A model generated the notes under the pieces. That model was not told where the DNA came from, searched no databases, and saw nothing but the letters and a program-made list of their open reading frames with translations. This document shows, in pieces, positions 29,925 to 39,119 of a DNA stretch of 39,119 nucleotides (position 1 is the stretch's first letter; each line of letters starts with the position of its first letter). This stretch comes from Rachicladosporium sp. CCFEE 5018. Its lineage: Eukaryota; Ascomycota; Dothideomycetes; Cladosporiales; Cladosporiaceae. The stretch covers positions 382,758-421,876 of the forward strand of contig KZ111146.1 in NCBI GenBank assembly GCA_002077045.2, written 5' to 3'. The translations under genes and the position numbers were made by a program.

Positions 29925-31446
29925 ATGACAGTCATGGGGAATCCCAGCGTAGCATTCAGCAACATCCCTATCGAAGTCAATTTTTCTTCATATTGGTGTG
30001 TTGAGTGGTGGCAGTTTTCTGACAAGCCGTTTAGATCCACCAGCACATCGCCTCCTACTTCGAGAAAGACCAAGACATCGGCAACTATCGCCTCCTCTGC
30101 CGTGCCACGAATGATGCCATCGATGCTGACGGTAACTCGTTCTGGCGTGCTCGCTTCCTCGCCATCTTCGAGAAGCCGAGCTTTGCCCACAGTGGGCTGC
30201 GTTTGACCGACAACAAGCAGTACCGTGATTTGTACAAGAAGCGTAGGGAGGTTTTGATGTTTGGGTTGAAGAAGGTGGGGTTTAAGTTTGGAGATACGAA
30301 CCGGGAGAAGAAGTGCTTGGATTTGATGCTCGTTCTAATAAAAGGTCAGTTTAAGTGATATCCAGTGAAGTTTGCTGTTCACTGACATCTGCAACAGAGG
30401 CTTGCTCAGACACAGAGACTGGAGAGAAAAAGACCACCTACGCATCCAAGAACCTCGAGCTGATCCAGACCTTCAGCAAGAAGCATGGTCTCCTTGCCAA
30501 CTACAGAGGCCGTGTCCCATCCGGCAGAGGTCCAGAGCACACTTACCTCGCCATCAAGTGCGCACTTGGGCCCACTCTATTCGGTCTCGAAGACCCTCTC
30601 TGCAATGATCACTTCGGCTTTGACGAAGCCCAGCAGATGGCCTACATGCCTGCAATCCACATGCCCATCTTCGGCGGCAGCAACGGTCAGACCATCAACA
30701 TGCCGTGGCTCCACGTGCAGCTCACGTTCTGGCGCTACCACTTCCTCCACCAGCATGACGGTCTCCTCCAGAACGACTTCAAGGCGCTTGAGACTCGCGA
30801 TCGCCCGCGTTACTGGAACTCTCAGCTCACCCAAGAGCCCTCTCCCAAGGCTCTCGGTCGCCACTGGAAAGGCAGCTACGCTTTCGTTGACCGCGACGTC
30901 ATTGCTCGCATCCGCAATGGGCATGGTCGAGAGTACCATATTCTCGACGAGATGTCCGGTGAGCAGACACCAGAGCCGTTCCAGCATATCTGTCTCGAGC
31001 CACGCAACCCTTGTGACACAGTCTGGCCGCAAGAGTTCGAGCAGCACCTCAAGTCCCTCACCCCGCCTGTTAGGAAAGCCCGCACACGCGCGCAGAAGCA
31101 GGGCACCTACGATGGGCCTGAGCTGCAGTCCCTCCGCTTCGACGGCGAGGGCTATGATGCAAGCGAAGACTTCATGGCGAGTGGTTGGCTCAATCAGCTG
31201 CCAGAGCAAGAGGGCATTCCAGGCTGGCAGAGAATGACGATGATGAAGTACTTCGTCGACGAGGACACCGGTATCATCGATCACGAGGCGCTGTGGGCTT
31301 ACGAGGGTGTCGTCTTGCCGGGTGGCATGATGATGGTGGGGAGATGGTGGTGCCCTAGTGATGGAGACGGGGTGAGCATGTACAGTGGGCCGTTCATCTT
31401 GTGGGATGTTGATGGGGCGAAGTACGAGGATGGGCTGCCGCGCTAG
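29925..31446 (+). CDS. F-box domain protein (copy A)
   Basis: Exons 29925-29975, 30035-30344 and 30398-31446, giving 469 residues with the same intron phases as copy B. The F-box (SNIPIEIHQHIASYF...SFWRARFLAIFEKP) is unchanged. Differences cluster at the start of exon 3 (ACSDTETGEKKTT against ACADTKNGDKETT), while the long C-terminal region is almost invariant. It probably acts as the substrate adaptor of an SCF ubiquitin ligase. The C-terminal 350 residues have no domain I can name. The gene lies 564 bp upstream of the dehydrogenase, on the same strand. Confidence 0.8.
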
Positions 31447-32010
31447 GGTGGTGCGTCGGGAGCTTCGTATGCTGGATCATTGGCATGATGCTGTCGATGT
31501 GTGCTCGCGCTGGCGTTCGCGCCATTGGAGAGGAAACAGAGATGGTTGTTTGTGGATGCTTTGGACATCGTTCGAGAAAGGGCGACATCTTGCGGTCACT
31601 TTGAGATTGACCGTTGCCGAGAGCCAATGCCGTCAAACGCCGAGCATGCTTCGCGACTTGCTCTGATATCCAGATAGTCTGCGATGGCCCGATAGTAGCA
31701 ATTGTTTCATACCATATGACGTTAAACTACTGTTCTCACCGTGACCCATAACCACCTGGTTATTAGTGGATCAAATCGGCGGACGACAACATTCAGCAGA
31801 GACAAGCCCGCAATAGCCGCCCCGAGCCTATCAACCTCTCTGTCATCGACGAGCGTAGGGCGTTGTCTCGTACTTCCTACCCGTTTCCGTATTCCTAGAT
31901 TACCACAGGGATAAGCCAATTGCTGTGTTAGCTTTCACCGCGTCGAGCGCTCCATTGCATTCCACTGTAACTACTACTTATCTTGAGCCAACGGGCTTGT
32001 CTTTGTGAAG
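31447..32010. other. Intergenic region, 564 bp (copy A)
   Basis: Counterpart of 24916-25480. It contains the F-box 3' end and dehydrogenase promoter. The dehydrogenase-proximal half is nearly the same in both copies. No gene or repeat is seen. Confidence 0.45.
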
Positions 32011-33129
32011 ATGAGCAAACCAAAGGTTCTATTATTAGGCACAGTCGACCAGTCTGTCACCATGGCTCAAACGACCTCCAAGACCTGATCTGACACCATT
32101 CCAGCGCTCAGCCAGCTTTCGACTCTCTCCATGAGATCGCCACAATCGTCACCCCAAAATCGACGAATCGACAAGACTTCATCCAAGAATGCTCAACTCC
32201 TCACCTCAACGACGTGCAAGCAGTCTACCGCACGTTCCAGTCCTCCTCGATCACGGGACTCTGGGACGCCGAGCTCGTTGATGCCCTTCCCAAGACCCTC
32301 AAATTCTGCTCCCACGTCGGCGCCGGTTACGACCAAATCGATGTCCACGCCTGTTCTGCCCGAGATCCTCCCATCCATGTCTCCAACGTCCCCACAGCAG
32401 TCGATGATGCCACAGCCGACACAGCGATGTTCCTGCTCCTGGGAGCATTGAAAGGGTTCAATTCTGGGATCTTCGCGCTGCGGCAGAAGCAATGGAGAGG
32501 CTCTCCAGCACCACCACTAGGTCACGATCCGAGGGGAAAGGTACTGGGGATCTTGGGGATGGGCGGGATTGGGAGGAACATGAAGGTCAAGGCTGAGGCT
32601 TTTGGGATGAGAGTTATTTATCATAACCGAAAAGCTGTCAGTGAGGAATTGGCTGGAGGAGCGGAGTATGTGGAGTTCGATGATTTACTTGCACAGAGCG
32701 ATGTGTTGAGTCTCAATCTACCGCTGAATGTATGGCTACCTTGATCTGCCCATCTTGTGATCAGAGTGGAATGCTAACAGGACTCGCCAGAACAACACCC
32801 GCCACATCATAGACGCACCCGAGTTCGCGAAGATGAAGACCGGCGTATGCATCGTTAACACTGCACGAGGAGCTGTGATGAACGAAGCTGCGCTTGTCGA
32901 AGCACTGGAGTCCGGGAAGGTCGCTTCAGCTGGTCTGGACGTCTTCGAAAATGAGCCCGAGATCCACCCAGGCTTGATCGATAAGCCTCAAGTACTTCTG
33001 CTGCCACATATGGGCACGTACACGAAGGAGACGTTGATCAAGATGGAGGAGTGGTGTATTGATAATGTGCGGTCTGCCATCACGACTGGAAAGTTGAAGA
33101 GTCCAGTGCCTGAGCAGGCGGATCTGTAA
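32011..33129 (+). CDS. D-isomer-specific 2-hydroxyacid dehydrogenase (copy A, complete)
   Basis: Exons 32011-32051, 32105-32729 and 32791-33129, giving 334 residues, a normal length for the family. It oxidises or reduces D-2-hydroxyacids such as glycerate/hydroxypyruvate or glyoxylate with NAD(P), in the cytosol or mitochondria. The Rossmann motif GMGGIG is at residues 165-170, and the catalytic triad is complete: Arg248 (VNTARGA), Glu277 (DVFENEP) and His295 (LLPHMG). The first intron (GTCTGT...TTCCAG, 53 bp) hides in-frame stops. The second (61 bp) has a GCTAAC branch and an acceptor at 32789-32790, giving LNLPLNNNTRHII. The exact substrate is not determined. It has no clear metabolic link with its neighbours. 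Confidence 0.9.
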
Positions 33130-33950
33130 TGGTCACGACATAGAATCATACATAGACTTCAATCAGCACATCCAAAGGACAGATGTCTCTCAAGGGAAAC
33201 GGCACTCTGTGTAACCTACAGTTGACGGGGTACAGAGAGCAACACTCAAGTTGCGGCTCTCGATCCGAATGAGTGGATGGCATTTGGCAAGAACGCGATG
33301 TTGCCTTCTCATGCATGGCGTTCGCTTAAAAACACGCCAATGATTTACCTTCTCATTTGAACCATTTCCCCACTCGGGGAGGTATCTGCCTTCTCCCGCC
33401 CCTCCAGATCACAGCCGCAAGCGAAGGTCCTAGCATACCCCAGCACAGTAGCACAGAGATCAAGGTGACACAGTGATGCGAAATTGACGAGCCACTTCGC
33501 TTGTTGCCTGTCGAAAATCGCCAATCTTGCGACACGCGGGGTTATATTGATCTAAGCGAGACGTTTCTTCTTGCATTGCCGCTACCTCACCCCCCTGGCC
33601 GCCGAAGGATTGGCGGCGCAGGTTAGGCTAACGGTTTGCGGACCGCGTTGCTTTGACAGAAGACGTGGCAAGCACATGGGTGTGGGTCTGGAGCTTGTTG
33701 TCTTTGATGCGGAGCCTGGTCTTGCTCCATTCTTGATGCTTTGAAGTGGTCTCTCGCACTGTCTTTTTACCCTGAGCCCACGGACAGAGTGACAGGACGG
33801 TAGCTGGCAGCGATACTATCATAGTGGGCATCTCCCACACTCTCGCACGTCAGCACTTTCGCCGACCAAGGTCAATTGCTTGGTTGCGGCACGGCGATAC
33901 GAGCCTTTCTGTACTGGGCCGGCGAAGGGGTCTTCTGATGAGAGGGCGCT
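33130..33950. other. Intergenic region, 821 bp
   Basis: This lies between the dehydrogenase and the second Zn2Cys6 gene, on the same strand. One compact GC hairpin is visible: GCCGCC at 33598-33603 with GGCGGC at 33612-33617 around an 8-nt loop. There is no T-run after it, and its role is unknown. No coding region is supported. Confidence 0.4.
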
Positions 33951-36056
33951 ATGGCAGGCGCGGCTGAGGATGTGGACAAGAAGCAGCCACATGCGGAGGC
34001 GCAAGATACACCTCAAGATGCGCGACCTACTTCCTCACCCACGATGCAGGCCTATTCCCAGGATCCTTCACAGTACTACAGTCACCCTCCAAACGAGCAG
34101 CAGGCGCGCTCACACTCGCCTAGCCAGCGCGACGCGGGCGCGCAGATGGCTTTGCCCGGGATCCACCAGTTTGAGGGACAGCAACAGATGCAGTCGCGTG
34201 CGCAATACGCGCCTGTCAATGGCGCACATACACAGCATATGATGCATGCGCCACCGTATGCCTCGAACATGATGGCGTATCAACCCCAGCCAATGCTGCC
34301 TACGATGCCGTCCAACGCGCCGAACGGACAGAATGGAATGATGCGCTACCCGTTACCGCCACAAGCCGGGTTAGACGCGAGGTCGATGGCAGGCGGGCGC
34401 AAGACTGGTAAGGAGATCAAGCGACGTACAAAGACTGGATGCATGACTTGTCGCAAGAGACGAATAAAGGTATGTAGCTCTCGCGACTCGACGACGGATG
34501 TTCCGAAGATGCATCCTAGCGACGCGTATGAACGTTACCGAACACACGTGTTTCTCGCTAAGCAAGCGAGAACTCAAAGTCCACGAACATCACTTGCTGA
34601 CATTATTGAACAGTGTGACGAAGGCGTACCGTCGTGTCGCAATTGTGCCAAGTCGAAGCGCGAGTGCTTGGGCTACGATCCCATCTTCAAGCCGTCGAAT
34701 GGACCACCGAATCTCAAGCCTGCACCCTCGCCGACATCACTCGAAGGTCCATCGCCACATGATGCTGGAGCAGGATCAAGATATCAGTACTCGACATATC
34801 CTGTCAATGGCGGCTACGCTCCACATCCACCGTCTGGAGATGCGCAACGACCACCTCCATTTACTTACCAACCTCCCTTAGAAACGCAGTCGCATGCACA
34901 TGGACCCCATCCGATGCAACGGAACAGTGCGACATCAGTCACGCTCGGAGGTGAGTGGTCATACTTTCTTCCTATCATGTCTGCAGTTCCAGTGCATCTA
35001 TCGACCTAGCTGCATGTGTGAAGCCGCGTGCTATTACAGTGTCGAGAGACTGCTCTCGAGCACATCTGGAAGTTCTCGATAAGAGGCGCTTTTCTGTCTT
35101 TCCGCAATCTTGCATCTTAGACTTTCACTGTCGCGGTCAAGTCGATATTTGCACAGGCATCCATCCTTTGGAAGTGAAAAAATTCGGTTATACGACGGTC
35201 CGCTGACTTGCATGTAGCAACTTCGCAGCTCATACCGATAGAGGACCTCTACAGCCTCGATGACATACCGCCACCCTATTTACCGAAGGACTCGCCACAA
35301 CCGCAACCGCATGAAATAGGCGAGGTCACGACATACTTCACACAGCGGTACGCTCCTGGCCTAGACCGATTGTTTGAAACGACATGGTACAGCAGTCGCG
35401 GCCAAAATCATATCTACGAGCATGCTGCCCTACGAGACTTCATCCTACAGTGCATGACCCAACTACGCTCCAACGATAGCACAAACGCGGCCAACCGGTC
35501 TCTCGAAGCGAAGCTCGTGTGGACACTAGCTTTACTGCCACTGTCAGCACTTGCGCAAAGTCCTCGAGCAAACGACGCACTTCTACTTACACTGGAGCCT
35601 CGCGTCCTGATGCTTCAAGCACTACTGACAGGCTCCTCACTGTCCCAATCCCATGTTCCTCTTCCTCCCCGACCACTGCCAGAACGCTCAAGCGACGAGG
35701 ACAAAGCCACATTCGCCCGCGAGTACTTCTGGCACCACCTGCTGCACTTCACCACGCTCTCCGACTCGCCCGCTGACGCCGAGCCAGCCGACGTATCCCT
35801 CGCAGCCATGCGCGGCGTGCTCAATGTGCTCGAGAACAGGGACGTGCTGTACAGCATCGCCGTCACACGACATGTTGGCGTGAGATTACCGGACTGGAGA
35901 CCTGGCGCGCAGATGCAAGGCAACGCTGATGATGCAGAGAAATTGAGAGTTGCGCATCACTTTGTCGAGCAGGAAGCTGGAAGTGGTACAAGTCAAGTCG
36001 TGCAGAGGATCTGCTCGATGGCTCTCAGGGGTTGGGGGCTGAGGAGACGGCGGTAG
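33951..36056 (+). CDS. Zn(II)2Cys6 transcription factor with internal zinc cluster
   Basis: Exons 33951-34469, 34614-34950 and 35218-36056, with phase-consistent GT-AG introns of 144 and 267 bp, giving 564 residues. The first 150 residues are rich in Gln, Pro, Met and His, without a fold. The zinc cluster follows, at Cys164, 167, 174, 181, 184 and 191 (TGCMTCRKRRIK then CDEGVPSC). The first intron falls exactly between Lys173 and Cys174, so the domain exists only after splicing. Basic residues before it (KRRTK) and LGYDPIFK after it are typical of this subgroup. The C-terminal third (YFTQRYAPGLDRLFETTWY...) is helical and probably a regulatory region. It is a nuclear DNA-binding regulator with unknown targets. 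The introns are longer than elsewhere in the window. Only copy A is present. Confidence 0.82.
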
Positions 36057-36776
36057 TACTGCTTGACTCCTTGGTCTGCCTTGGAGACCCACTTGCCAAC
36101 GAGATGGGAGTGCTTTGCAAGTTGCGAAGAGGGTTTATCTCTGTTTGCCTCGTTCGAGCGGGCATTACATGTTCATTTGTTTTGAAGTTCAAAGATACCA
36201 CGATGTTGCGTTTTGGAAGGGGAGGATCAGGCGAGCAGGCCGTATCGCCGCTCTGAGGGTGTGCTCGCACAGTATAGCAGCATATGAGATGTATAAGCTA
36301 CTCCAACCACTGCGGGGGGCGGTAAGACTCCACACCTTGATAATTTTCGATGGAGAGATACTGTGGCATCCTCAAGGCAGCCGGTTCGCCTGGTTTGGAA
36401 GCCGCGCCTTTCGAAGGGTGCCATGCGCCTGCCCCGAGATGCATGACCACGCTCGAGCTGTGATGAAGGTCTTGTTAACATCATGTGGTAGTGAAATGTT
36501 CGGCTGACGGATTGACATACTTTACTCGGCTGGGTATTTGGCGAAAGAAGGCGCCCGTGTCTCTTTCCTCCACACGCCACTTTGGCTTCTTCCTCCTGCG
36601 TGCTTAGCTACTCACGACTCCTTCATCCGTGTCTCGACTGCGTGCGTCGGCGCTTTGCCTCCCTGGGAAGCCCGCTGGCTAGCACGCCGTAGTCGAGTCC
36701 TTGTGTCTGTCGCGGCCAGATGCTAGCCGAAAGGCTTCCCATGACATCCAATTCTCTTCGCTTTCAACAGGCCCGC
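36057..36776. other. Convergent intergenic region, 720 bp
   Basis: This lies between the 3' ends of the Zn2Cys6 gene (forward) and LSM8 (reverse). Short open frames on both strands have no recognisable motif and there is no second copy to test them. No RNA gene is seen. Confidence 0.4.
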
Positions 36777-37158
36777 TCACACATGCTTCGTACTCCCGAC
36801 CACACTCCCCCTCACTTTCGTCCAATCAATGCTCCCATCCAGCTCCTCGTCCACTAATCCACAAATGACCACATTATCGCCTCGTACTAGGTACAGCCCA
36901 TGCGGTTGCTCTGCACTCGGCTCCTCGTCATCTGGCTCTCGTATTATGCGCTCGATAGTGTCTTGCAGAACGATGTTGGTGACTTGGTCGCAGGATATGA
37001 GCGTGCCAGTAAGTGTCCGCCCGTCAACTGTGAGGATGAGGACTTTTTCTGTGGGAGGCAGGGAATGTCAGTCTGGAGCTGGAAGTGGTAGGGTGAGCTA
37101 AGTGTCGAGTATGAGGGTGATCAGACGACTTACTGTTAAGGTATGAGTTCAAAGACAT
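36777..37158 (-). CDS. LSM8: U6 snRNA-associated Sm-like protein LSm8
   Basis: Exon 1 is only 25 nt (37158-37134, MSLNSYLN plus one base). An 85-bp intron (37133-37049, GTAAGT...CCCACAG) follows, then exon 2 at 37048-36777. The product is 98 residues, the usual LSm8 size. Sm motif 1 is visible (VLILTVDGRTLTGTLISCDQ then TNIVLQDT). Sm motif 2 is GLYLVRGDNVVICGLVD, with the RGDNV pattern typical of Lsm8. LSm8 replaces LSm1 in the nuclear LSm2-8 ring, which binds the 3' U-tract of U6 snRNA and supports splicing. The stop is at 36777-36779. The gene is easy to miss because the first exon is tiny and the second is short. It lies 262 bp from the hydrolase, on the same strand. Confidence 0.92.
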
Positions 37159-37420
37159 TGCGCATATGTATGCGCCAGAAAGATGGAAGGAGCGAGGGTG
37201 GAGCCGAGTCGCTCGAGCTGCAGCGCGGGACTATGGTCGACAGACAACAAGGATGCGATCGGGTAAGCAGGAGCTTAAATCGACATGATCGATACTTCAA
37301 GTGCTTCTAGTTGCACTGTTCAGCACAAGGAGCGGCGAAGTTCACAAACACATGGCTCGTGCAGACGGGTGCTCCCGCTGTCATATATTGAGCAGCGATA
37401 TGAACACCTGCATACGACTA

Positions 37421-38188
37421 CTACGCCCTCGCAAAAGCCTCGTCAACAATCTCAGCCAGCTCCCCCAGTGTCTGCACCTTCATCTTCCACCCGAACCTTT
37501 CCTGCCCGCCCAGACTCTCTCCACCAATCCTCCCTCCCCGATCAACCCAAACAGACGTTAGGCCCATCTCCTTCGCAGGCCCGTGATCATGTAGCAAACT
37601 CTGCGCTACATGCACTAGCTCTCCCTTCTCGATGCCGAGGTCCTGCTTCGTATGGTCGAGCAGGTAGTGGAAGTTGCGCAAGTTGGGTTTGTAGCTCCCG
37701 ATGTCTTCAGCCGTGTAGATAGCGTCGAAGTGGCAGCCTTTCAGCGGACCGGCGAGGGTCTGGGAGAAGGATTGTTTGTCGACGTTGGAGAGAGGAATGA
37801 GCTTGAAGCGCTTCCCTAGTGACTGGATCGCTTGGACTGTGTCCTCGAAGGCCGGGTAGTTCCCGATAGCAGCTCCGTATTGCTTCGCAGTGTCGTCGGC
37901 TTCCGCCTGGGTGAGCTTTCCATCCTTGACAAGTTCGAGCTCAGAGGCATAGCGGCCAAGGCCTTCGGCTATCACATCCCGCTGAAGCATGGCAGGATGC
38001 TCACGCTGGACGGCGCGGTCATGTTCGTCTAGTCGGCCGAGTGTCTCTTCGCGGGAAGGCAGGTAGGGTCCGAGTGCTGAAGCGGAAGCGGCGGAGTAGA
38101 TGCCAGTTTCCCAATCCACAAGTGTACCGTAGATGTCGAAGGACAGAGCCTTGACGTCTCGCCAATTGATCTTATCTGATGAAGCCAT
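37421..38188 (-). CDS. HAD-superfamily hydrolase, L-2-haloacid dehalogenase type
   Basis: Single exon, 255 residues. The start at 38188 (MASSDKINWRDVKALSFDIYGT) is the Met just before the first conserved strand. The longer reading to 38338 adds a hydrophobic stretch not needed by the family. Motif I is FDIYGTLVDWE with the nucleophilic Asp, motif II is PLSNVD with Ser, and motif III is the Lys of SYKPN. The acidic motif IV region is QSLLHDHGPAKEMG. This fits type II haloacid dehalogenase-like enzymes of fungi, which hydrolyse C-halogen or phosphate bonds. The real substrate is unknown and a phosphatase role is equally possible. It is presumably cytosolic. Confidence 0.88.
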   Translation of the reverse strand: MASSDKINWRDVKALSFDIYGTLVDWETGIYSAASASALGPYLPSREETLGRLDEHDRAVQREHPAMLQRDVIAEGLGRYASELELVKDGKLTQAEADDTAKQYGAAIGNYPAFEDTVQAIQSLGKRFKLIPLSNVDKQSFSQTLAGPLKGCHFDAIYTAEDIGSYKPNLRNFHYLLDHTKQDLGIEKGELVHVAQSLLHDHGPAKEMGLTSVWVDRGGRIGGESLGGQERFGWKMKVQTLGELAEIVDEAFARA

Positions 38189-38838
38189 TGTGACACACTG
38201 GAAGACCTCGTACTTCAAGAGAAAATTTGCTGTTGCGAAATGCGAATGAAGAATAATGAGAAGACTGATGAACTTGGAAATGAGCGAGGAAATGTGGTAA
38301 GGGCTGCGAAAGATATATGTATCTCTCTCACCTACCAACTTTGATCATCCTTGGCGACGCCTTACTACCAGACAGCTCCGCCGCTGTGCAGATCGCGCGC
38401 CACTGTTTGGACACTCCAGGCCGCGCTTGGCTACTTGCGGTGCTGCCAGGGCGTGGACTTATTGCTGAGTGTCGCAAAGCAGGAAGGCGACGGGAGACAA
38501 AGAGATGGTATAGACGTGGGAGGAAGCAGTCTGGAAAGGATGCTACGGAACTGAGGGCGACTGAGAAGCTCTCGAAGCCAAGCTTTTGATTCGCCACAGC
38601 TAGCTACAGTACACCGTACATTTCCATTGCGCCAGTTCGAACACCTGCTATGCTCTGCAGTGATTTCTATTATTCCAGACGTTCCATGTACACATCTTCC
38701 ATCCCATGCCCAATGCGTCTCTATGCAGCAAAACGCTTTCAAACTCAAGCGAGCCGAGGCAACCGACGAGCCTCTCTATAACGCCCTCCATCAGCTAGTC
38801 CAGTAAAGCCCATATCCCACTCCCAGTAGCCTGGTCAA
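38189..38838. other. Intergenic region, 650 bp
   Basis: Upstream of the hydrolase and downstream of the last gene, both on the reverse strand. It is AT-richer near the hydrolase start, as expected for a promoter. A GTTCGAAC at 38635-38642 resembles a tRNA T-loop, but no acceptor or anticodon stem could be built around it. Nothing else is seen. Confidence 0.4.
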
Positions 38839-39119
38839 CTAGACATCCGCCTTCTTGAGATCATCCTTGACGACCACCTCCTTCTTGACCTCTGCTACCG
38901 CACCATTCTCCTTCCCGTCCTCCTCCTTCACCTCGACCTCCACCTTTGCAGCCCCTCCCGCAGTCGAAGCAGCCGAAGCAGCTGGAGCAGCAGGCGGTCC
39001 CATGTTCTTCGCAATCTTCTCGTACATAGCCTTCAACGTGCTCCCCGAAGCCTTCTGCTCGACTTTCTTGCTCTGCGGCCAGTGCCGATCACTCACCCAG
39101 TCCCACAACCGCGCATGCA
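38839..39119 (-). CDS. Unrecognised protein, C-terminal end (5' partial)
   Basis: The reverse frame is open from the window edge to a stop at 38839. The visible 93 residues begin with RLWDWVSDRHWPQSKKVEQ, then a helix-like TLKAMYEKIAKNMG. A low-complexity tail rich in Ala, Pro, Glu, Lys and Val follows (repeated KVEVEVKEED-like and EVKKE runs). The low-complexity tail and aromatic opening suggest the cytoplasmic or soluble end of a larger protein. I do not recognise the family and no domain can be named. The start lies outside the window, and an intron near the edge cannot be excluded. Confidence 0.55.
   Translation of the reverse strand, partial: HARLWDWVSDRHWPQSKKVEQKASGSTLKAMYEKIAKNMGPPAAPAASAASTAGGAAKVEVEVKEEDGKENGAVAEVKKEVVVKDDLKKADV

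Noticed and set aside
20254..33129. Secondary-metabolite or sugar-acid gene cluster (reductase, AA12-like enzyme, dehydrogenase, regulators)
   Set aside because: There is no backbone synthase. The genes are interspersed with ERB1, F-box and other housekeeping genes, and there is no shared regulatory motif that I could see.
38635..38642. tRNA-like GTTCGAAC T-loop
   Set aside because: No acceptor, D or anticodon stems could be formed in the surrounding 80 bases.
1..39119. Transposons, CRISPR arrays, viral insertions, rRNA genes
   Set aside because: No terminal repeats, integrase or reverse-transcriptase motifs, spaced direct repeats or rRNA-like sequence were seen on either strand.

Overview
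The window is nuclear DNA of a filamentous or yeast-like ascomycete fungus. Genes are short-spaced, introns are about 50-60 bp with GT...CTRAC...AG signals, and it carries two Zn2Cys6 regulators, ERB1, LSM8, a CDC9-type ligase and an AA12/sorbosone-dehydrogenase-like enzyme. The style fits Dothideomycetes. Two diverged, collinear copies of the same region point to a diploid or hybrid genome with retained gene pairs. Hortaea werneckii is the best-known case, but that name is inference, not something read from the sequence.

Layout. The window is three contigs joined by two gaps of exactly 100 N (11196-11295 and 26183-26282). Contig 1 (1-11195, copy A) carries the DNA ligase I end, an MFS transporter, a Zn2Cys6 regulator (reverse), ERB1, a C2H2 zinc-finger protein (reverse) and an aldo-keto reductase (reverse). 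Contig 2 (11296-26182, copy B) restarts inside the same MFS gene and repeats the order through the aldo-keto reductase, then continues with an AA12-like secreted enzyme, an F-box protein and a D-2-hydroxyacid dehydrogenase that is cut by the gap. Contig 3 (26283-39119, copy A again) restarts inside the aldo-keto reductase and repeats AA12-like, F-box and dehydrogenase. It then has single-copy genes: a second Zn2Cys6 regulator, LSM8, a haloacid-dehalogenase-like hydrolase and the end of an unrecognised gene.

The main result is that this is not a tandem array. The last 573 bp of contig 1 (10623-11195) are identical to the first 573 bp of contig 3 (26283-26855), while contig 2 differs there. Contigs 1 and 3 are therefore one continuous chromosome copy (A), and contig 2 is the allelic or homeologous copy (B) wrongly inserted between them. 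Gene counts read straight from this window are inflated.

Copies A and B diverge unevenly, from about 1% to about 10% within a single gene, which suggests conversion or recombination tracts. Copy A of ERB1 has a one-base frameshift near its end. I saw no mobile element, CRISPR array, tRNA or rRNA. The genes are mostly housekeeping or metabolic and do not form an obvious pathway or operon-like system. I found no convincing new multi-gene system; the best unexplained non-coding signal is an 85-nt near-identical block with a compensating hairpin substitution at 9749-9833 and 18905-18989.
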